Source: Desulfobacteraceae bacterium (GTDB lineage: Bacteria; Desulfobacterota; Desulfobacteria; Desulfobacterales; JAUWMJ01). From it: a stretch of DNA of 7,471 bases. The stretch spans positions 1-7,471 of the forward strand of contig JAUWOH010000134.1 of assembly GCA_030612225.1 (NCBI GenBank), in the 5' to 3' direction. The position numbers and the translations under genes were made by a program. Positions 1 through 5,893 of the stretch are shown one piece after another. Every line of letters begins with the position of its first letter. Position 1 is the stretch's first letter. The notes under the pieces are model-generated. The model had not been told where the DNA came from, ran no database searches, and saw nothing but the letters and a program-made list of their open reading frames with translations.

Positions 1-60
1 GAAACTCTGAACCTCTGAACCTTTATCCGCCGTTCTTGTGGCGGAGTGAACCCTTGAACC
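1..60. repeat. Degenerate 8-bp tandem repeat (TGAACCYY) split by a hairpin
   Basis: Four copies of TGAACC start at 8, 16, 47 and 55, paired at 8-bp spacing, with a degraded copy (GAAACTC) at 1-7. The two pairs are separated by a small hairpin, TCCGCC (26-31) and GGCGGA (40-45), with an 8-base loop. The array is cut by the window edge, so its true length is unknown. It ends 12 bp before the ade start codon and therefore lies in the ade leader or promoter region. It looks like a non-coding variable-number repeat; a regulatory role is possible but not shown. Confidence 0.7.
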
Positions 61-72
61 TGAGTAATTACC

Positions 73-1785
73 ATGAATCTTGATAAAATGATAAAATACT
101 CCCGGGGAGAAAAGCAGGCAGATCTTCTTTTGACCAACGCCCGCATTGTTAATGTTTTTTCAGGAGAAATATTTTCCGGCAGCATCGCCATAGCAGGCGG
201 GTATATTGCAGGATTCGGGTCGTATTCTGCAAAAAAGATAGTCGATATGCATGAGCGCTTCGTGGCCCCTGGTTTTATTGATGCCCATGTTCATATTGAA
301 AGTTCAATGTCATGCCCCACCGAGTTTGCCCGTTGCGTATTGCCCCATGGTACTACAACTGTTGCGGCTGATCCTCATGAAATAGCAAATGTTCTCGGCG
401 CAGAGGGTATCGACTACATGATCGATTCGAGCAAAGACCAACCCATGAATATATATTTTACTCTCCCCTCCTGCGTTCCGGCAACCGATATGGAAACTTC
501 GGGAGCAAAACTTGGGGTAAATGATCTTTTGCCATTTATAGATAACAGCCGGATTATTGCCCTGGCGGAAATGATGAACTTTCCCGGCGTAATTTACAGA
601 GATAGTGAGGTTTTAAAAAAAATAGAAAACATGAAAAAGCAAAGAAAACCTGTTGACGGCCATGCGCCAGGCCTGACAGGGCGCGATCTTTACGCATACA
701 TTTCCGCGGGTATCTTAAGCGACCATGAATGCACGACTGAAAAAGAGGCTAAAGAAAAACTTAATGCCGGAATGCATATCATGATAAGGGAGGGAACCGG
801 AGCAAAAAACCTTAAAGATCTTCTTCCCATCATTAACCGACAAACCGCCCGCCGTGTAATGTGGTGTACAGATGATCGACATCCCCATGATATTCTTGAA
901 GAAGGTCATATCGATTTCATAGTCCGCAGCGCAATTCGAATGGGTCTCGACCCTGTAATTGCCATACAAATGGCAACCATAAACCCGGCCGAATATTTCG
1001 GCTTAAATAATGTTGGTGCCATTGCGCCGGGCAAACAGGCGGACATGGTGGTCTTTTCGGATATTACAAATCCTATCATTGAAGAGGTTTATTTTCGCGG
1101 GAATTTGGCAGCCAGAAAAGGAAAGATATTGTCTGAAATTAAAAAACCTGTTCCTTTAAATATCAGGTCATCAATGAATGTTGACATTGACAAAATAGAT
1201 TTTTCTATTCCCGCCGTATCTCAGCAGGCAAGAGTCATAGAAATAATTTCCGATCAGCTTATAACCGGCCAAAGCCTTATTAAAGTAGCTGTTTTCGAAA
1301 ATTTAGCAGTATCCGATATAAAGCGTGACATACTCAAAATTGCTGTTGTAGAAAGACATAAAGGCACAGGAAATACAGGTAAAGCCTTTGTTAAAGGCTT
1401 TGGTTTAAAAAAAGGCGCCCTTGCATCCTCTGTTGCCCATGACAGCCACAACATCATAATTGTCGGAACTAATGACGAAGACATGAAAACTGCTCTTGAA
1501 GCTGTAGTTAAAATGGGCGGCGGTCTGGCCGCAGCAAGCAACGGAAAAATCTTAGCCGACCTCCCCCTTCCCATTGCCGGTTTAATGTCTTTGCAGCCTG
1601 TAAAAATAATTAAAGAAAAACTCGACAATCTGATTTACATCTCCCACGAGTTCGGTACCTCCTTAAGCGACCCTTTTATGACCCTTTCGTTTCTGGCGCT
1701 TCCTGTCATTCCGGAATTGAAAATCACAGACAAAGGACTTGTGGATGTCGCAAAGTTTCGTATAGTTCCCCTTTTTGTAAATTAA
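73..1785 (+). CDS. ade: Adenine deaminase
   Basis: Hydrolyses adenine to hypoxanthine and ammonia in the cytoplasm (purine salvage); a metal-dependent amidohydrolase of the Ade/AdeC family. The 570-residue length is normal for the family. Visible landmarks: an N-terminal start typical of the family (MIKYSRGEKQADLLLTN, residues 6-22); the metal-binding strand GFIDAHVHIESS (67-78) with H72, H74 and E76; an E165 in LAEMMNFPG; H197 in DGHAPG; the SDHE block (216-219); CTDDRHP (265-271) with the catalytic-site Asp pair; then the C-terminal adenine-deaminase domain with ERHKGTG (427-433) and AHDSHN (455-460). The start is chosen from this N-terminal match; the ribosome binding site is poor (only GAG at 62-64), which hints at weak or structured translation initiation. 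The upstream tandem repeat fills the leader. No gene follows within 350 bp, so it looks monocistronic here. No missing residues or frameshifts are seen. Family identification is very secure. Confidence 0.96.
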   Translation: MNLDKMIKYSRGEKQADLLLTNARIVNVFSGEIFSGSIAIAGGYIAGFGSYSAKKIVDMHERFVAPGFIDAHVHIESSMSCPTEFARCVLPHGTTTVAADPHEIANVLGAEGIDYMIDSSKDQPMNIYFTLPSCVPATDMETSGAKLGVNDLLPFIDNSRIIALAEMMNFPGVIYRDSEVLKKIENMKKQRKPVDGHAPGLTGRDLYAYISAGILSDHECTTEKEAKEKLNAGMHIMIREGTGAKNLKDLLPIINRQTARRVMWCTDDRHPHDILEEGHIDFIVRSAIRMGLDPVIAIQMATINPAEYFGLNNVGAIAPGKQADMVVFSDITNPIIEEVYFRGNLAARKGKILSEIKKPVPLNIRSSMNVDIDKIDFSIPAVSQQARVIEIISDQLITGQSLIKVAVFENLAVSDIKRDILKIAVVERHKGTGNTGKAFVKGFGLKKGALASSVAHDSHNIIIVGTNDEDMKTALEAVVKMGGGLAAASNGKILADLPLPIAGLMSLQPVKIIKEKLDNLIYISHEFGTSLSDPFMTLSFLALPVIPELKITDKGLVDVAKFRIVPLFVN

Positions 1786-1845
1786 GAAATAAAAATATTC
1801 TGCAAATATACTCTGCAAATAAAATAAGTTATAACTCATTCAGGC

Positions 1846-1874
1846 TTGACATTCTACCGAATATGATTTAATTT
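1846..1874 (+). promoter_or_regulatory. Weak sigma70-like promoter candidate
   Basis: A perfect TTGACA is followed, 17 bp later, by TAATTT, which matches only 3 of 6 positions of the -10 consensus. The region is AT-rich. If real it would give a leader of about 460 bases before the cNMP-fold gene, or read the short ORF at 2143. Chance occurrence in AT-rich DNA is quite possible. Confidence 0.22.
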
Positions 1875-1918
1875 ATGTTGATATAATATTATTTTTATAA
1901 TACTATTCAAATTAGCGA

Positions 1919-1936
1919 TAGCCGGTATGCCAGCTA
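1919..1936. repeat. Short imperfect inverted repeat (hairpin)
   Basis: TAGCCGG and CCAGCTA flank a 4-base loop (TATG), pairing six of seven positions with one C-A mismatch. It lies in the ade-downstream spacer, 134 bp past the ade stop, and is not followed by a T-run, so it is not a standard terminator. Confidence 0.4.
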
Positions 1937-2142
1937 CTCTTCCTTGCTGAGCAGACAGCAAATATAAACCATCTGACATTCTTTTGATTCTACTATAGAA
2001 TTGATTAGAATCTCACAATTGTTTTTATAACGCCAAGATTTTCTTAAAGGTCAAGTCGGTAAATAGCACATATACTGACCTCCGTGATCATATCGGCACT
2101 CTTCTTCGTTTTCTTTGATTATGGATGTAACGGAGGATAGCC

Positions 2143-2184
2143 ATGAAGATCGGTACACTAAAAATTCCGATATTTATCCCTTAA
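2143..2184 (+). other. 13-codon ORF with strong ribosome binding site (leader peptide or gene remnant)
   Basis: GGAGGA (2132-2137) stands 5 bases before an ATG that opens a 13-residue frame, MKIGTLKIPIFIP, ending in TAA at 2182-2184. The stop falls inside the left arm of the palindrome at 2177-2212. The first eight residues resemble the usual N-terminus of DusB-type tRNA-dihydrouridine synthases, so it may be the decapitated start of a lost gene interrupted by a palindromic insertion. Alternatively it could be a leader peptide: 4 of 13 residues are Ile and a hairpin follows directly. Neither reading is proven, and no downstream DusB sequence is visible. Confidence 0.3.
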
Positions 2185-2212
2185 AGGGAAAGCGCTTTCC
2201 CCCTTTAAGGGA
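2177..2212. repeat. Long palindrome with perfect 12-bp arms
   Basis: TCCCTTAAAGGG (2177-2188) is the exact reverse complement of CCCTTTAAGGGA (2201-2212). The centre AAAGCGCTTT is itself palindromic, so an alternative fold gives one 17-bp stem interrupted only by a CC bulge. No T-run follows, so it is not a typical intrinsic terminator. It may be a small repetitive extragenic palindrome, or the leader hairpin of the cNMP-fold gene starting 134 bp downstream. Confidence 0.8.
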
Positions 2213-2331
2213 ATCCTTTGCATCGCAATATCCTAATAAATTCATCCTTAAATTTTTAAGCTCTTTTGCCCTTTGTCTATCAAAAGGCCCTATTATTTCA
2301 TTTATACTCAATCTACAGGGTTCTGGGCAGA
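2185..2331. other. Leader region of the cNMP-fold gene
   Basis: This stretch is translatable in frame with the downstream gene, but the translation does not look like protein of that family and it contains the palindrome above. It includes a hairpin, CTTTTG (2263-2268) with CAAAAG, and a possible but weak promoter (TTGCCC 2266-2271, a 19-bp gap, TATTAT 2291-2296; TATACT also occurs at 2303-2308). The promoter reading is tentative. Confidence 0.3.
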
Positions 2332-2339
2332 AAGGAGGT
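2332..2339 (+). promoter_or_regulatory. Strong ribosome binding site setting the start at 2346
   Basis: AAGGAGGT is a near-perfect anti-16S match, 6 bases before the ATG at 2346. This decides the start against the longer frame that opens with TTG at 2115, which would add 77 residues of low-complexity, family-unlike sequence read through the palindrome. Confidence 0.85.
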
Positions 2340-2345
2340 AGTGTC

Positions 2346-2834
2346 ATGTATGTTAAACAAGCAGATTTTTTTTGGGGAACAAGCCAGATTTTCGTAAACG
2401 AAGTTATGAAAATCTCAAAAAAAGAATCATGGGAGAAAGGGGACTTTCTCTTTCACGAGGGGAACCCTGCCAACCGCTTCTATATATTGTTAAAAGGTCG
2501 CGTTAGGTTAAGCATCGGCAAGGCCGGACACGTGGTTTATATTGTTAGCCGTGCTGGTGAGGCTTTTGGTTGGTCGAGCCTTATCGGTCGCAAGCCTTAT
2601 TCTGCATCCGCCGAATGTCGGGAACCGGTAGAGTTGATTACTTTTGATAGTGAAAAGTTCCAAAAGATTCTAAAAAACGATCCGGCCAATGGACTCATTT
2701 TCTTTCAGGGCATTGCAGAAACGATAGGAAATCGACTGTTACAGACGTACAAAATGATTTCTCAAACAACTCAATATGAAGAAATGCTTTCTCTCGGTAC
2801 AGGACAATTTAAAAAGTCCGATGCAGCAGTATAA
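2346..2834 (+). CDS. Stand-alone cyclic nucleotide-binding-fold (Crp/Fnr sensor-type) protein
   Basis: This 162-residue protein consists of one cNMP-binding beta-roll (about residues 25-110) and a helical tail (about 112-145). Landmarks are the strand-turn blocks KGDFLFHEGNPANRFYILLKG (31-51), VVYIVSRAGEAFG (63-75) and VELITFDSEKF (95-105). No helix-turn-helix follows, so it is not a complete Crp/Fnr transcription factor. The phosphate-binding cassette is non-canonical: where CRP has the ribose-contacting Glu (FGE) this protein has W76 (FGWSSL), and the position of the phosphate-binding Arg appears to be Y85 (KPYSASAE). Classical cAMP or cGMP binding is therefore doubtful, and another ligand or a purely allosteric role is possible. 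There is no signal peptide or membrane segment, so it is likely cytoplasmic. It sits 174 bp upstream of the CoA-transferase/GNAT fusion on the same strand. Because mycobacterial Pat couples a cNMP domain to a GNAT domain in one chain, a partner role in trans is an attractive inference. Confidence 0.85.
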   Translation: MYVKQADFFWGTSQIFVNEVMKISKKESWEKGDFLFHEGNPANRFYILLKGRVRLSIGKAGHVVYIVSRAGEAFGWSSLIGRKPYSASAECREPVELITFDSEKFQKILKNDPANGLIFFQGIAETIGNRLLQTYKMISQTTQYEEMLSLGTGQFKKSDAAV

Positions 2835-2867
2835 GGTTTCGAGCCTCTACCATCGTTATTTATGTTT

Positions 2868-2928
2868 GACGGTTTCGTAAAAAGTTTCCCACTTTAGCGG
2901 GAGAATTTAATCTTTCTACGAAACCGTC
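2868..2928. repeat. Inverted repeat with perfect 12-bp arms
   Basis: GACGGTTTCGTA (2868-2879) and TACGAAACCGTC (2917-2928) are exact reverse complements around a 37-bp centre that has its own TCCC/GGGA pairing. It starts 33 bp past the cNMP-fold stop codon. A partial echo (TTTTTACGAGACC, 2939-2951) follows, and a loosely similar fragment (TAAAAAAGTCCCATTTT) occurs near 5025-5041. It looks like a small dispersed palindromic element that could also act as a transcript 3' end, though no T-run follows the right arm. Confidence 0.75.
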
Positions 2929-2956
2929 TAAATTGGGCTTTTTACGAGACCATCAT

Positions 2957-2978
2957 GCTTATCTGTTAACAAATAAGC
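2957..2978. promoter_or_regulatory. 22-bp near-perfect palindrome upstream of the CoA-transferase/GNAT gene
   Basis: Outer arms GCTTAT and ATAAGC surround a central palindrome TGTTAACA, and 20 of 22 positions obey dyad symmetry. With wobble pairs the RNA stem could extend by about four more bases each side. It ends 30 bp before the ATG at 3009, a typical place for an operator or a translation-controlling hairpin. No known regulator is assigned. The neighbouring cNMP-fold protein lacks a DNA-binding domain and is not a candidate to bind it. Confidence 0.5.
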
Positions 2979-3008
2979 GTGGCCTAATAGGAAACTGGAA
3001 ATGAATAA

Positions 3009-4898
3009 ATGATAGAATCAGCCTATAAAAAATGGAAAGACCGGATTGTTTCTCCAGAAACGGTCATAGAGAAAATCAAGCCCGGAATGAGCATTTTTCT
3101 TGGAACCGGCGCAGCTGAACCCCGAACTCTTGTAAAAAAACTGATGAGTTCTGATTCCGGTAATTTACAGGATCTTGAACTCATCCAGATAGTCAGCTTC
3201 GGCGATGCCATATCCCTGAAAAAACTTCGACGCCAAAAGTACCGCCTTAAAACTTTCTTTTCCGGTTGGGTAGCCGACGAGGCCATTACTGAAGGACAGG
3301 TGGACCTGGTTCCAAGCCGTTTTGCATGGATACCGAAGCTGATTGAATCAGGACAAATCTCCATTAATGCTGCATTTATTCAGGTTGCACCACCTGATGG
3401 AAATGGCAATTGCAGCCTTGGCATAGCAGTAGATGTGGCCCGACAGGCCATGGAACAAGCTTCATTGGTTGTGGGAGAAATCAACTCAAAGATTCCCCGC
3501 ACTTACGGCGACACCTTTATACACATTTCTGATTTTGATCTGCTGGTACATTCTACACAAGAGCCTATTTATTTTGACCGCTGGCTTGTAAGTGCAGTAT
3601 TCGATAAAATAGCGGCCAATGTCAGCTCGTTGATTGAAGATGGAACCTGCATCGCCTTTTCCATCGGTCCCCTTTTCGAGGCTTTGGGACGTCACCTGAT
3701 CCATAAGCAACATCTCGGTATTCATTCACCTTTCTTTACTGATGCCCTCATGGATCTTGTGACAAGCGGCGCTGTGACCAATCGTTATAAAGAGACTTAC
3801 CGGGGCAAGTCTCTGGCTTCCTATGCTTTGGGAACACCCAAGCTTTTGTCCTGGTTAGACCAAAACCCTTTAGTTGAATTTCAAGGAATTGATAAAGTAT
3901 TTAACCCGAGCCAGATTGGTCGTAACCCCCGGTTCATGGCTGTACTTCCGGCCCGTAAAGTAGATTTAACCGGTCGGATTGCACTCCAGATAGGTAAAGG
4001 AAATGTTGCCACAGGACCGGCGGAAGTACTTGATTTTTTCCATGGAGCTGAAATTTCCGCAGGCGGTCGTACAGTTTTTGCCCTGCCCAGTCGAAATAGA
4101 AACGGCAAACCCAATATACGGATCTCCATTGAAGAGTTTCCTAATCAGTTCAGTTTGCGGGAATCGATAGACATGGTGGTTACAGAGTACGGCGTAGCCT
4201 CTCTGAAAGGATACACGATTCGGCAGCGAGCTCAAGCCCTGATAGACATTGCCCACCCGGATGACCGACCGGAACTTATAGATAATGCAAAGGCGGAGAA
4301 GATCATCTATCAGGATCAGATTTATCTGGCGGAAAGCGCCCATCTGTACCCGGCGGAGATCACAACTATACATACATTTAAAGGCGGCGTGGAGGTCAGG
4401 TTCAGAGCCATTAAGCCTTCAGACGAGGAAGAAATGCGCCGCCTTTTTTACCGTTTTTCCGACCAGGCAGTGTATTACCGATATTTCGGCCACATTTCTG
4501 CAATGCCGCATACCAAGACTCAGGAATACGTTAATGTGGACTGGAATCAAACCATGTCTCTTGTTGGAGTTGTAGATGAAGCCGGCCATGGACGTGTAAT
4601 CGCAGAAGCAAGGTTCATTAAGGAACCGCGCGGACCTAATGCTGAAGTAGTATTTGTTGTGGATGAAGAATATCAGGGTTTGGGCATAGGAACATATCTT
4701 TATAAAATGTTAGTCCGCCTGGCTAAAGAAAGGCACGTGCAAGGCTTTACCGCCGATGTGTTGTTTTCAAACATAGGAATGATGAAGATTTTTAAAAAGG
4801 GAGGATTACCGGTCAAAGCTACTCTTGAAAACGGGGTTTACCAGCTATCTATTCCCTTTGACACAAAACCGTCTTCATTCAGCAGCAATATACATTAA
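3009..4898 (+). CDS. Acetyl-CoA hydrolase/transferase-like domain fused to a Pat-like GNAT acetyltransferase
   Basis: This is a 629-residue two-domain protein. Residues 1 to about 445 follow the acetyl-CoA hydrolase / 4-hydroxybutyrate CoA-transferase fold: LGTGAAEPRTL (31-41), SGWVADEAITEGQVDLVPSRF (85-105), a DLVTSGAVTNRYK block (249-261), GGRTVFALPS (352-361) and TEYGVASLKGYTIRQRAQAL (392-411). Residues about 460-615 are a GNAT domain with AEVVFVV (E546 at the position of the Pat catalytic glutamate) and the acetyl-CoA pyrophosphate loop QGLGIG (556-561). The GNAT part resembles the protein-lysine acetyltransferase Pat. In Pat it is fused to an acyl-CoA synthetase-like or cNMP domain; here the partner is CoA-transferase-like. 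The transferase half looks catalytically altered: P241 sits where the covalent catalytic Glu is expected (HSPFFTD), and the glycine loop reads GPAE (336-339) instead of GxGG. It may serve as an acyl-CoA sensor. The ribosome binding site is weak (AGGAAACTGGAA). The protein is likely cytoplasmic. The domain call is secure; the in vivo role is inferred. Confidence 0.9.
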   Translation: MIESAYKKWKDRIVSPETVIEKIKPGMSIFLGTGAAEPRTLVKKLMSSDSGNLQDLELIQIVSFGDAISLKKLRRQKYRLKTFFSGWVADEAITEGQVDLVPSRFAWIPKLIESGQISINAAFIQVAPPDGNGNCSLGIAVDVARQAMEQASLVVGEINSKIPRTYGDTFIHISDFDLLVHSTQEPIYFDRWLVSAVFDKIAANVSSLIEDGTCIAFSIGPLFEALGRHLIHKQHLGIHSPFFTDALMDLVTSGAVTNRYKETYRGKSLASYALGTPKLLSWLDQNPLVEFQGIDKVFNPSQIGRNPRFMAVLPARKVDLTGRIALQIGKGNVATGPAEVLDFFHGAEISAGGRTVFALPSRNRNGKPNIRISIEEFPNQFSLRESIDMVVTEYGVASLKGYTIRQRAQALIDIAHPDDRPELIDNAKAEKIIYQDQIYLAESAHLYPAEITTIHTFKGGVEVRFRAIKPSDEEEMRRLFYRFSDQAVYYRYFGHISAMPHTKTQEYVNVDWNQTMSLVGVVDEAGHGRVIAEARFIKEPRGPNAEVVFVVDEEYQGLGIGTYLYKMLVRLAKERHVQGFTADVLFSNIGMMKIFKKGGLPVKATLENGVYQLSIPFDTKPSSFSSNIH

Positions 4899-4973
4899 GC
4901 GCTTAGCAACATTATATCGACGATTTATTACCGCTCTCAGCCAGCATGTTGTTTTTACGTTGAAAGATAATGT

Positions 4974-5004
4974 TACGAGTTGCGAGGTGCGGGTTGCGGG
5001 TTGC
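4974..5004. repeat. Heptamer tandem repeat (TGCGGGT type)
   Basis: TACGAGT, TGCGAGG, TGCGGGT and TGCGGGT, plus a partial TGC, run in register at 7-bp period, giving 4.4 copies. It is GC-rich against an AT-rich background and lies 75 bp past the fusion-gene stop. Such degenerate TGCGRGT strings look like slippage-prone intergenic DNA; no coding or structural role is visible. Confidence 0.8.
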
Positions 5005-5087
5005 AATTTTTGTTATTAACTGCTCTAAAAAAGTCCCATTTTCAGGACGTTGCTTTGAAAACTGCTCAAGATCTAAGGCCCTTAAAG

Positions 5088-5116
5088 TTGCGTATAGCCA
5101 TTTTGAATTTTAATAT
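5088..5116 (+). promoter_or_regulatory. Weak promoter candidate for the kinase-like gene
   Basis: TTGCGT (5088-5093) and TAATAT (5111-5116) are 17 bp apart and match 7 of 12 consensus bases. It would start transcription about 40 bases before the ATG at 5162. The separate ribosome binding site and 263-bp gap from the previous gene make an own promoter likely, but this particular site is only a guess. Confidence 0.25.
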
Positions 5117-5150
5117 ATTTAGCATTTTAACCACACAGATAAGCCGAAAT

Positions 5151-5158
5151 AAGGAGGT
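5151..5158 (+). promoter_or_regulatory. Strong ribosome binding site of the kinase-like gene
   Basis: AAGGAGGT lies 3 bases before the ATG at 5162, slightly close but clearly setting this start. It is the same octamer as the one before the cNMP-fold gene at 2332-2339. Confidence 0.8.
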
Positions 5159-5161
5159 AAT

Positions 5162-5833
5162 ATGAAAACAATAAAACGTTCCGTACTTAAAATTATCGAA
5201 GAACAGGTTAAGAAATGGCAATTAATGAAAATAAAGGAAAAAAAAGAGGCTATTGTTTTTCCTGTGATTACTATTTCCAGAGAGCCTGGCAGCGGTGGCC
5301 GTATAGTAGCGACAGAATTGGGCAAAAAGCTTGGTTTGGATGTATTTCACCAGGAAATCATCAACGAAATGGCCGAAAGTGCCCAGGTAAGCACCCGTGT
5401 TCTCGAAACCCTGGATGAAAAAGGACTTTCAGTTTTAGAAGAGTGGATAACATCTCTTGTTGATAAGAAGCATCTTTGGCCGGACCAGTATCTTCGGCAT
5501 CTCATGAAAGTAATCGGAACTATTGGAAAACACGGAAACGCAGTAATTGTAGGCCGAGGAGCAAATTTCGTGCTCCCTCCAGAGAGAAGGATAAGAGTGC
5601 GGATCGTGGCACCATTGGATGTGAGAGTAGAAAAGGTATCAAACAATTTCGGCGTTTCTGATAGAGATGCAAAGCGGCGTATTATCAGGACCGAATCTGA
5701 ACGCAGAGCATTTATTAGAAAATATTTCAATGCAGATATTACAGACCCCATCAATTATGATCTAGTGTTGAATACAGGGACATTAAGCATCGAGGCTGCG
5801 GCAAATGCTATAAAAAATGCCTTGGAGTCATAA
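5162..5833 (+). CDS. Cytidylate kinase-like family protein
   Basis: This 223-residue P-loop protein belongs to the cytidylate-kinase-like family, which is related to but distinct from Cmk. After a basic helical N-terminus (1-30) comes the nucleotide-binding block ITISREPGSGGRIVATELG (36-54), whose loop reads GSGGR. The usual Lys of a Walker A (GxxxxGK[ST]) is absent, which is typical of this family. Then follow the LGLDVFHQEIINEMA segment (57-71), the NAVIVGRGANFVLPPERR block (126-143), which resembles the base/phosphate side of nucleoside-monophosphate kinases, and the lid-like RDAKRRIIRTESERRAFIRKYF (178-199, Arg-rich). The C-terminal signature is ADITDPINYDLVLNTGTLS (201-219). True Cmk is usually a similar size and serves CMP/dCMP; the substrate here is not known from sequence. 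The protein is likely cytoplasmic. It lies 263 bp after the CoA-transferase/GNAT gene on the same strand; whether they act together is unproven. Confidence 0.85.
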   Translation: MKTIKRSVLKIIEEQVKKWQLMKIKEKKEAIVFPVITISREPGSGGRIVATELGKKLGLDVFHQEIINEMAESAQVSTRVLETLDEKGLSVLEEWITSLVDKKHLWPDQYLRHLMKVIGTIGKHGNAVIVGRGANFVLPPERRIRVRIVAPLDVRVEKVSNNFGVSDRDAKRRIIRTESERRAFIRKYFNADITDPINYDLVLNTGTLSIEAAANAIKNALES

Positions 5834-5893
5834 TATATTTGTTGTAATTCTATATTATTTACCTATATATTGACTGAATGGAAAGTCCAATTC

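Larger units (their letters stand above)
1786..2142. other. Non-coding spacer downstream of ade
   Basis: This is an AT-rich stretch with no convincing gene on either strand. It holds a 9-bp direct repeat CTGCAAATA (1800-1808 and 1813-1821), a TTGACA hexamer at 1846-1851 with only a poor -10 (TAATTT, 1869-1874, 17-bp spacing), and TATAAT-like hexamers at 1882-1887 and 1896-1901 without a matching -35. There is also a short hairpin (1919-1936) and a bulged inverted repeat, AGGTC (2048-2052) with GACCT (2077-2081). No canonical hairpin-plus-T-run terminator for ade is visible. Confidence 0.5.

Noticed and set aside
1254..1628. Minus-strand 124-codon frame inside ade
   Set aside because: It is a shadow of a clearly conserved coding region on the other strand, with no recognisable protein features.
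2115..2345. Longer start (TTG at 2115) for the cNMP-fold protein, adding 77 residues
   Set aside because: The added part reads through a palindrome and is unlike the family, and a near-perfect ribosome binding site directly precedes the ATG at 2346.
3966..4373. Minus-strand 135-codon frame inside the CoA-transferase/GNAT gene
   Set aside because: It lies wholly inside a well-supported gene and shows no family motif or ribosome binding site.
4974..5004. CRISPR array
   Set aside because: The repeats are 7 bp with no spacers, and no cas gene is present.
5347..5754. Minus-strand 135-codon frame inside the kinase-like gene
   Set aside because: Shadow frame; the plus strand carries the conserved P-loop and C-terminal signature.
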